From assembly GCA_964412845.1 (NCBI GenBank), contig CAYPQM010000234.1, positions 1 through 7,674 on the forward strand: 7,674 bases of DNA, given 5' to 3'. The notes under the pieces are model-generated. The model worked only from the letters and a program-made list of their open reading frames with translations. It did not search any database and was not told the DNA's origin. This document shows, piece by piece, positions 1-5,075 of this stretch (within the stretch, counting starts at the first letter, position 1; the number at the start of each line of letters is the position of its first letter). A program made the translations under genes and the position numbers. The stretch is from JAWWPY01 sp964412845 (GTDB lineage: Bacteria > Actinomycetota > Actinomycetes > Streptosporangiales > Streptosporangiaceae).

Positions 1-1
1 C

Positions 2-61
2 CCGGTCCCGAACATTCCCTACATCGAATACACGATCCTGCAGCTCAAGCCGGCGTCCTGA
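2..61 (+). CDS. C-terminal end of an unrecognised protein (partial)
   Basis: The window opens inside a plus-strand reading frame that ends at TGA 59-61 and encodes PVPNIPYIEYTILQLKPAS. The fragment is too short to assign to a family. The hydrophobic-aromatic IPYIEYTILQL stretch could be a final beta strand, but that is only an impression. The stop lies 38 bp before the start of the glycoside hydrolase on the same strand, with no hairpin between them, so the two genes are probably co-transcribed. The codons have the expected mix of GC-ending triplets, which supports real coding. Confidence 0.5.
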   Translation, partial: PVPNIPYIEYTILQLKPAS

Positions 62-80
62 GCGGACACGGAGCCTGAGC

Positions 81-85
81 AAGGA
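81..85 (+). promoter_or_regulatory. Weak ribosome binding site of the GH3 gene
   Basis: AAGGA lies 14 nt before ATG 100, farther than the usual 5-10 nt. An in-frame TGA at 76-78 and no ATG, GTG or TTG between it and position 100 leave ATG 100 as the only reasonable upstream start, so this is the only Shine-Dalgarno candidate. Translation may be inefficient or depend on ribosomes from the preceding gene. Confidence 0.4.
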
Positions 86-99
86 TCGCGATAGCGACG

Positions 100-2583
100 A
101 TGACAATTAGCACCGCGACGACGGAGGAGCGCAGCCTGCTGGCTGCGCTCCCCGTTGCGCAGAAGGTGCGCCTGCTGACCGGTGCGGACAGCTGGCGCAC
201 ACACGGTGCCGACGCCCTGGGGCTCCGTCCGATGATCTTCTCGGACGGGCCCGCAGGGGTGCGCGGTATCACCATGGACGAACGCAAGCCAGCGGCGAGC
301 CTGCCCTGCCCGTCGGCCCTCGGCGCCACCTGGGACAGCGAGCTCGTCTACGAGCTCGGCACCGCCCTGGGCATCGAGGCCCGCAGCAAGGGCGTGGATG
401 TGCTGCTGGCACCAACCCTCAACCTGGTGCGGACACCGCTCGGCGGCCGGGGCTTCGAATTCTTCTCCGAGGATCCCGAACTGACCGCGCGGCTCGCCGT
501 CGCGTATGTGCGCGGCGTGCAGTCCGCCGGGGTCGCGGCGACGATCAAGCACTTCGTCGGCAACGACTCGGAGACCGAGCGCTGGAGCTACGACGCGCGG
601 ATCGACGAGCACGTGCTGCGCGAGCTGTACCTCGTCCCCTTCGAGGCCTGCGTCCGCGAGGCAGGTGTGGCGCTGGTCATGGCCGCGTACAACTCGGTCA
701 ATGGCAGCCCGATGACCGAGCATGGGCGGCTGCTGCGTGAGGTGCTCAAGGACGAGTGGGGCTTCACCGGCGTGGTCACCTCGGACTGGGATGCCAACCG
801 CAGCACGGTCGCGTCCGCTGTCGGCGGACTCGACCTGGCGATGCCGGGGCCCAACCCGTTCTGGGGGGAGGCCCTGGCCGAGGCGGTCAGCAGCGGCGCG
901 GTCGCCGAGGATCTCATCGACGACAAGGTGCTGCGCCTGCTCCGCCTGGCCCGCCGGGTGGGAGCGCTCACCGGGCCGGACGCGATCCCCGAGGCCGCCG
1001 CCACCGGCACGTCGCCGGTGCTGGCCGACCCGGCCCTGTTGCGCAGGGCCGCGGCGGCGTCGTTCGTGCTGCTCCGCAACGAGCGGGACGTGCTGCCCCT
1101 CGACCCGGCCGTGATCGGCAGTGTCGCCGTGATCGGCCCTAATGCTGTCCGGCCGGTGATCCAGGGCGGCGGCAGCGCGGGGGTCTTCCCGGTCTCCGTG
1201 TCCACCCCCGCCGACGCGCTGCGGGAAGCCCTCGCAGGCCGCGCGGCAGTCACCGTGACCCCGGGATGCCGTACCTGGACGGCGGTCCCCGCGCCCGCCG
1301 CCCGGTCGCTCACCGACCCGGTCACCGGCGAGCCGGGCGTCCACCTGGAATTCCGGGCCGCCGACGGCAGCCTGCTCGCCGCCGAGCACCGGACGACGAC
1401 CACCCTCGCCTGGTGGGGCGATGGGCTGCCGCCCGGCATCGGGTGGGGCGAGACGGGCGTTGTCTCGCTGCTCACCAGGTTCCACGCTGAGGACACCGGG
1501 CCGTATGCGATCGGCGCCGCCGGGGTAGGCCGGCTCGCGCTGACCGTGGACGGCGAGGTGCTCGTCGATGCGCGGACACCGGTTCCCGCCGACCCGGTGG
1601 AGACCATGACGCGCCCCGGCGAAGTCCGGGGCACCGTGGAACTGGCGGCGGGCCAGGATGTCATGGTCGGGCTGGACTTCTACCCGGCGGATGGCGTGCA
1701 AGGACCGCTGGCGGTCCGGCTCGGCATCGTGGCGTCCCCCGATGAGGACGCCATGCTGGCGGAAGCGGTGTCGGCGGCCGCGGCCGCCGACACCACCGTG
1801 GTGGTGGTCGGCTCGGCCGAATCCACCGAGAGCGAAGGGTATGACCGGGACACCCTGAACCTGCCCGGGCGGCAGAACGAATTGATCCAGCGGGTCACCG
1901 CCGTCAGCGACAGAGTCGTCGTGGTGGTGAATTCCGGCATGCCAGCGCTGATGCCGTGGGCGGACCGGGCCGCGGCCGTGATCCACGCCTGGCTCCCGGG
2001 CCAGGCGACGGGCTACGCCCTGGCCGACGTCCTGCTCGGGGTGGCTGAGCCGGGCGGCCGGCTGCCGGTCACCATGCCAGCCAATGAGGCCGACTGCCCG
2101 GTGCTGCATGCCGTTCCGGAAGACGGGCTGCTCAACTACGACGAGGGACTGCTCGTCGGGTACCGGGGCTATGACGCTTCGGGAACAGCCCCGATGTTTC
2201 CGTTCGGCCATGGTCTGGGGTATACCGGCTGGGCCTATGAGTCGCTGGTGGTCGGAGCACCCGCGGTGACGGCCGGTGACGATCTGTGCCTGACCGTTAC
2301 CGTCCGCAACACCGGGTCGCGGCCGGGACGCGAGATCGTCCAGGCCTACGTCGCCGGCCCGCAGTCCGGCGACGGGCGGCCGGTGCGGGTGCTCGGTGCG
2401 TTCGCCGTGGCCGCGGCGGCGCCCGGTGAGGCGGCCGACGTGGTGCTCCGGGTTCCGGCCCGGGCGTTCGCCGCGTACGACGCGCAGTCCGGCGGCTGGA
2501 CCTGGCCGCGCGGCGCCTGCACGGTCGAGGTGGGCCGGTCCTCGGGCGACCTGCGGCTCTCGGCCGCGCTGATGTCGGGCTGA
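100..2583 (+). CDS. Family 3 glycoside hydrolase (beta-glucosidase type) with PA14 domain
   Basis: This predicted retaining exo-beta-glycosidase removes terminal beta-linked sugars, most likely glucose. The 827 residues follow the PA14-containing GH3 layout: a (beta/alpha)8 barrel at about 10-300, the first part of the GH3 C-domain at about 315-390 (SFVLLRN), a PA14-like insertion at about 395-545, the rest of the C-domain at about 550-715, and a fibronectin III-like domain at about 725-800. Visible motifs are SDGPAG (Asp49), KHF (150-152), the nucleophile motif VTSDW (Asp229) and SEGYDR, whose Glu579 is the likely acid/base. Known PA14 GH3 enzymes include Kluyveromyces BglI and the streptomycete macrolide glucosidase DesR, so the substrate may be a cello-oligosaccharide or a glycosylated natural product. 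No signal peptide is visible at MTISTATTEERSLL, so the enzyme is probably cytoplasmic. The start is set by the upstream in-frame TGA. Family assignment is firm; substrate is inference. Confidence 0.95.
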   Translation: MTISTATTEERSLLAALPVAQKVRLLTGADSWRTHGADALGLRPMIFSDGPAGVRGITMDERKPAASLPCPSALGATWDSELVYELGTALGIEARSKGVDVLLAPTLNLVRTPLGGRGFEFFSEDPELTARLAVAYVRGVQSAGVAATIKHFVGNDSETERWSYDARIDEHVLRELYLVPFEACVREAGVALVMAAYNSVNGSPMTEHGRLLREVLKDEWGFTGVVTSDWDANRSTVASAVGGLDLAMPGPNPFWGEALAEAVSSGAVAEDLIDDKVLRLLRLARRVGALTGPDAIPEAAATGTSPVLADPALLRRAAAASFVLLRNERDVLPLDPAVIGSVAVIGPNAVRPVIQGGGSAGVFPVSVSTPADALREALAGRAAVTVTPGCRTWTAVPAPAARSLTDPVTGEPGVHLEFRAADGSLLAAEHRTTTTLAWWGDGLPPGIGWGETGVVSLLTRFHAEDTGPYAIGAAGVGRLALTVDGEVLVDARTPVPADPVETMTRPGEVRGTVELAAGQDVMVGLDFYPADGVQGPLAVRLGIVASPDEDAMLAEAVSAAAAADTTVVVVGSAESTESEGYDRDTLNLPGRQNELIQRVTAVSDRVVVVVNSGMPALMPWADRAAAVIHAWLPGQATGYALADVLLGVAEPGGRLPVTMPANEADCPVLHAVPEDGLLNYDEGLLVGYRGYDASGTAPMFPFGHGLGYTGWAYESLVVGAPAVTAGDDLCLTVTVRNTGSRPGREIVQAYVAGPQSGDGRPVRVLGAFAVAAAAPGEAADVVLRVPARAFAAYDAQSGGWTWPRGACTVEVGRSSGDLRLSAALMSG

Positions 2584-2595
2584 CCAGCCCTGGTT

Positions 2596-2648
2596 CATGA
2601 TCGCGGAAAGCTCGCGCCGGAAACGGCCGCGAGCTTTCCGCGATCATG
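2596..2648. terminator. Long inverted repeat, probable bidirectional terminator
   Basis: The 21-nt arm 2596-2616 (starting CATGATCGCGG) is exactly reverse-complementary to 2628-2648. The 11-nt spacer can itself pair CCG (2617-2619) with CGG (2624-2626) over a GAAA tetraloop, leaving only C2627 bulged. The hairpin sits 13 bp after the GH3 stop and 19 bp after the stop of the VOC gene that converges on it, where a shared terminator is expected. There is no T-tract on either side, as is common for actinobacterial terminators. The structure is directly seen; the role is inferred from position. Confidence 0.8.
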
Positions 2649-2667
2649 CATGCGGCCTGGCCCGCGG

Positions 2668-3081
2668 TTATCCGTGCGGCGCCGGGGCGACGAGTTCGAC
2701 CTCGAAGCCGTCCCTGTTCTCCAGGTAGGCGGCGTAGTGTTCCTCGCCGCCGGCGTAGGGGTGCTGGTCAGCGAACATCAGCCGCCAGTCGTGGCCAAGC
2801 GCGCCGGCCACCAGGTCCTCCACCTCATCGCTGGTGGCGACGTGGAAAGCGAGATGGTTGAGGCCGGGGCGGCACCGGTCGTGCCGCAGCGCGCTGCGGG
2901 CCGGCGACTGCTCGATGACGATGTAGCTGGCACCAGCCCGCCAGCTCTGGCCCTCCGGCCACTCCTGGAACAGCTCGTACCCAAGCGCCTCCAGCAGCCA
3001 TCCCCAGCTGGCCTCGGCCCGGGTCAGGTCGGGCACCCAGAGTTCGATGTGGTGAATCGTCCCCGTGGCAGCCTGAGTCAT
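2668..3081 (-). CDS. VOC superfamily (glyoxalase/bleomycin-resistance fold) protein
   Basis: This small protein of 137 residues is a paired beta-alpha-beta-beta-beta protein of the vicinal oxygen chelate superfamily, which includes glyoxalase I, epimerases, extradiol dioxygenases and antibiotic-binding proteins. The first module opens with GTIHHIELWVPDL and the second with GLNHLAFHV. Likely metal ligands are His10 or His11, His76 and the Glu in DGFEVELV (about 127-129). The length is that of a two-module VOC protein. It is the last gene of the minus-strand operon, 39 nt after the SDR stop. In an acyl-CoA operon a methylmalonyl-CoA-epimerase-like or aldehyde-detoxifying role is possible, but the specific reaction cannot be read. 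The start is uncertain: GTG codons at 3099 and 3096 are in frame and would add six or five residues. ATG 3081 is preferred because it begins just before the conserved first strand, although no start has a good Shine-Dalgarno sequence. Confidence 0.85.
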   Translation of the reverse strand: MTQAATGTIHHIELWVPDLTRAEASWGWLLEALGYELFQEWPEGQSWRAGASYIVIEQSPARSALRHDRCRPGLNHLAFHVATSDEVEDLVAGALGHDWRLMFADQHPYAGGEEHYAAYLENRDGFEVELVAPAPHG

Positions 3082-3120
3082 CCCGATAGCATGCACCACT
3101 CCAGGCTCACGCGACCCCAG

Positions 3121-3897
3121 TCAGCGGACTTCCTCGACGCGACGCTGAATCTTGTTCATGGCATGCAGCCAGCGGTCCGGATCAGCGGCCCGGCCCGCGT
3201 ACATCCGGGCGACTTCGGGGTGCGGCAGGATCAGGAAGCGGCCATCGGCGATCCCCTCGATGACCGCGTCCGCGACCGCCTCGGCAGTGATCGCGGAACC
3301 GCCGAGGATCACCTGGCCAGCGTGCCCGGTCGCATCCAGCAGCGGGGTCTTCACCCCCTGCGGGCAGACCGCCTGCACGATGATGCCGCGGTGCTCGTAG
3401 GTCGCCGCCATCCACTCGGCGAACGCCAGCGCGGCATGCTTGGTCACCGAATACGGCGCCGACCCGAGCATGGTGAGCAGCCCGGCGGCCGACACGGTGC
3501 AGATCAGGTGGCCGCTGCCCCGTTCCAGCCACGGCCCGGTGAGCAGCCGTGCGGCCCGGACGTGGGCCATCACGTTGACCTGCCAGGAGGTCTCCCAGTC
3601 CCGCTCGGCCGCGTCCTGCCCGCCGCCCAGGCCCACGCCAGCGTTCGCGCAGTACAGGTCGATGCCGCCGAGCACGTCGCTGGCGATGCCGATGAGCCGC
3701 GCCACGCCCTCCTCGCTGGCCGCGTCGCCCGGCACCACCGCGGCGTCGCATGAGGCCGCGACCTCGGCCGCGGCCGTCGCGTTGATATCGTTGACCACCA
3801 CGCGGGCCCCCTCGGCGGCGAACCTGCGGGCCAGCGCGGCACCGATGCCGCTGCCGGCCCCGGTGACCACGACACCGGCGCCTTCGACGGACCTCAC
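3121..3897 (-). CDS. Short-chain dehydrogenase/reductase (SDR), classical type
   Basis: This NAD(P)-dependent oxidoreductase of 258 residues has a Rossmann fold: TGAGSGIG at 12-19, Asp37 after strand 2 (VVVNDINA, which usually favours NAD(H)) and NAG at 85-87. The complete classical tetrad is Asn108, Ser136, Tyr149 and Lys153 (YSVTK). The usual PG motif after strand 6 reads CPQGVKTP. The C-terminal part (FLILPHPEVARMY) is the kind seen in SDRs from actinobacterial lipid and steroid operons; an alcohol or hydroxyacyl-CoA substrate is likely but unproven. The start is GTG 3895-3897, which overlaps the TGA of the upstream dehydrogenase as GTGA, implying translational coupling; a weak GGGGGA lies 5 nt before it. 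The frame stays open upstream inside the dehydrogenase gene, but that part reads as low-complexity Arg/Gly-rich shadow and lies before the conserved first strand. Confidence 0.93.
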   Translation of the reverse strand: MRSVEGAGVVVTGAGSGIGAALARRFAAEGARVVVNDINATAAAEVAASCDAAVVPGDAASEEGVARLIGIASDVLGGIDLYCANAGVGLGGGQDAAERDWETSWQVNVMAHVRAARLLTGPWLERGSGHLICTVSAAGLLTMLGSAPYSVTKHAALAFAEWMAATYEHRGIIVQAVCPQGVKTPLLDATGHAGQVILGGSAITAEAVADAVIEGIADGRFLILPHPEVARMYAGRAADPDRWLHAMNKIQRRVEEVR

Positions 3898-5075
3898 CGC
3901 GGTCCCCCGGCCGCCTTCAGCCCGGCCAGCTCGCCGAGCGCGGCCCGGTGCCAGTCCGGGGTGCCGAACCCGATCGAGGAGCTTTTCGCCCGCTTCAGGA
4001 ACAGGTGCGCCGGGTGCTCCCAGGTGAAGCCGATGCCGCCGTGCAGCTGCACGCACTCCTGGGCCGCGAGCAGCGCGGCCTCGCTGCAGCTCGCCTTGGC
4101 CAGCGCGACCGCGACCGGCGTGTCCGGGTCGCCGGAGGCCAGGCATGCGGCCGCGTACCTGGCCGCGGCCCGGGCCTGGGTGATGGCCACCCACACGTCC
4201 GCCAGCCGGTGCTTGAGCGCCTGGAAGGAGCCGACCTGCCGGGCGAACTGGTGCCGTTCCTTCAGGTAGCTGACCGTCATGTCCAGGCACCGCTGCGCGG
4301 AGCCGAGCTGTTCCGCGGCGAGCATCGCGGCCCCGGCGAGCAGCGCCGCCTGCACCGCGCGCACGGCCGCCTCGCCGGACACGACGCACCGCGCGGGCAC
4401 GTCATCCAGCCTGAGATCGGCCAGCTGCCTGGTCATGTCCAGGGAGACCACCGGCGCCACGGTAAGCCCAGGCGCGGCCCGGTCCACGGCATACAGGCCG
4501 GCCGGCACCCCGTCGGCGGGCACCAGCAGCACGCCGGCCGGCAGCGCATCGGCGACGCTGGCCACCGTCCCGGTCAGCCTGGCCTGGCCGGCCGGGTCCG
4601 CCCGGTGCGGTGCCACCACGCGCACGCCGCTCAGCGCGCCGTCCACCGACGGCCATGCCGCCGGCGGCCCCGCCGCGAACGGGACGGCGAGCGCCACGGT
4701 CGCCGTCCCGGCGGCCAGGTTTTCGAGCAATGTGGTGTCGGCCGCCTCCAGCAGCGCCGCCGTCGCCACTACCGCACTGCCGAGATACGGCACGGGAGCA
4801 ACCGCCCGGCCCACTTCCTCCGCGACGACGGCCGCCTCGCGGTAACTCGCCCCGGCCCCGCCCTGGTCTTCTGGGATGAGCAGGCCGGCGCAGCCGACGT
4901 CGGCGGCCAGCGCGCGCCACAGGCCGGTGTCGTACGGCTCGTCCGTCTCGGTCCTGGCCAGGACCGAGGGCCAGCCGCCCCGGTCGTCGAGCAGCGACCG
5001 GACGGCGGCCCGCAGATCGTCTTCGGCCTCGCTGTAGAGCAGGCTGGGCATGTCCCGGCTGGCGCCCTGGCTCAT
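3894..5075 (-). CDS. Acyl-CoA dehydrogenase, probable non-catalytic partner subunit
   Basis: This is a 393-residue flavoprotein-fold subunit. The N-terminal helical domain spans about 14-115 (SEAEDDLRAAVRSLL, LLIPEDQGGAG), a beta-domain about 120-225, and the C-terminal helical domain about 235-385. Flavin-contact motifs remain: RHQFARQVGSFQALKHRLAD (274-293) and QLHGGIGFTWEHP (343-355). Both positions that can hold the catalytic Glu are empty. Where medium-chain enzymes read YEGT this protein reads GFGT (369-372), and where isovaleryl-CoA-type enzymes read ERLVLA it reads VQAALLA (241-247). In actinobacterial FadE pairs such as FadE26/FadE27 one subunit has lost the base and the enzyme works as an alpha2beta2 heterotetramer, so this protein probably pairs with the dehydrogenase encoded just upstream. 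The start ATG 5073-5075 overlaps the upstream TGA as ATGA and has a strong Shine-Dalgarno sequence 9 nt away. Its own stop overlaps the SDR start. Confidence 0.93.
   Translation of the reverse strand: MSQGASRDMPSLLYSEAEDDLRAAVRSLLDDRGGWPSVLARTETDEPYDTGLWRALAADVGCAGLLIPEDQGGAGASYREAAVVAEEVGRAVAPVPYLGSAVVATAALLEAADTTLLENLAAGTATVALAVPFAAGPPAAWPSVDGALSGVRVVAPHRADPAGQARLTGTVASVADALPAGVLLVPADGVPAGLYAVDRAAPGLTVAPVVSLDMTRQLADLRLDDVPARCVVSGEAAVRAVQAALLAGAAMLAAEQLGSAQRCLDMTVSYLKERHQFARQVGSFQALKHRLADVWVAITQARAAARYAAACLASGDPDTPVAVALAKASCSEAALLAAQECVQLHGGIGFTWEHPAHLFLKRAKSSSIGFGTPDWHRAALGELAGLKAAGGPR

Noticed and set aside
571..586. A second GAGCGCT word in the glycosidase gene as another CebR-like site.
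   Set aside because: The flanks do not match the operator on either side and the palindrome is broken.
19..2598. An 859-codon open frame on the minus strand across the whole glycosidase gene.
   Set aside because: Its translation is His/Arg/Gly/Pro-rich without domain motifs, and it mirrors a gene with clear GH3 catalytic motifs. Long antisense frames are expected where third codon positions are almost always G or C.
2650..3753. A 367-codon open frame on the plus strand opposite the VOC and SDR genes.
   Set aside because: It spans the boundary of two well-supported minus-strand genes and shows no family signature; GC-bias shadow.
3898..4389. N-terminal extension of the SDR at 3121-3897 by about 160 residues.
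   Set aside because: The extension lies inside the dehydrogenase gene in another frame, reads as Arg/Gly-rich noise, and the SDR fold begins right after GTG 3895-3897.
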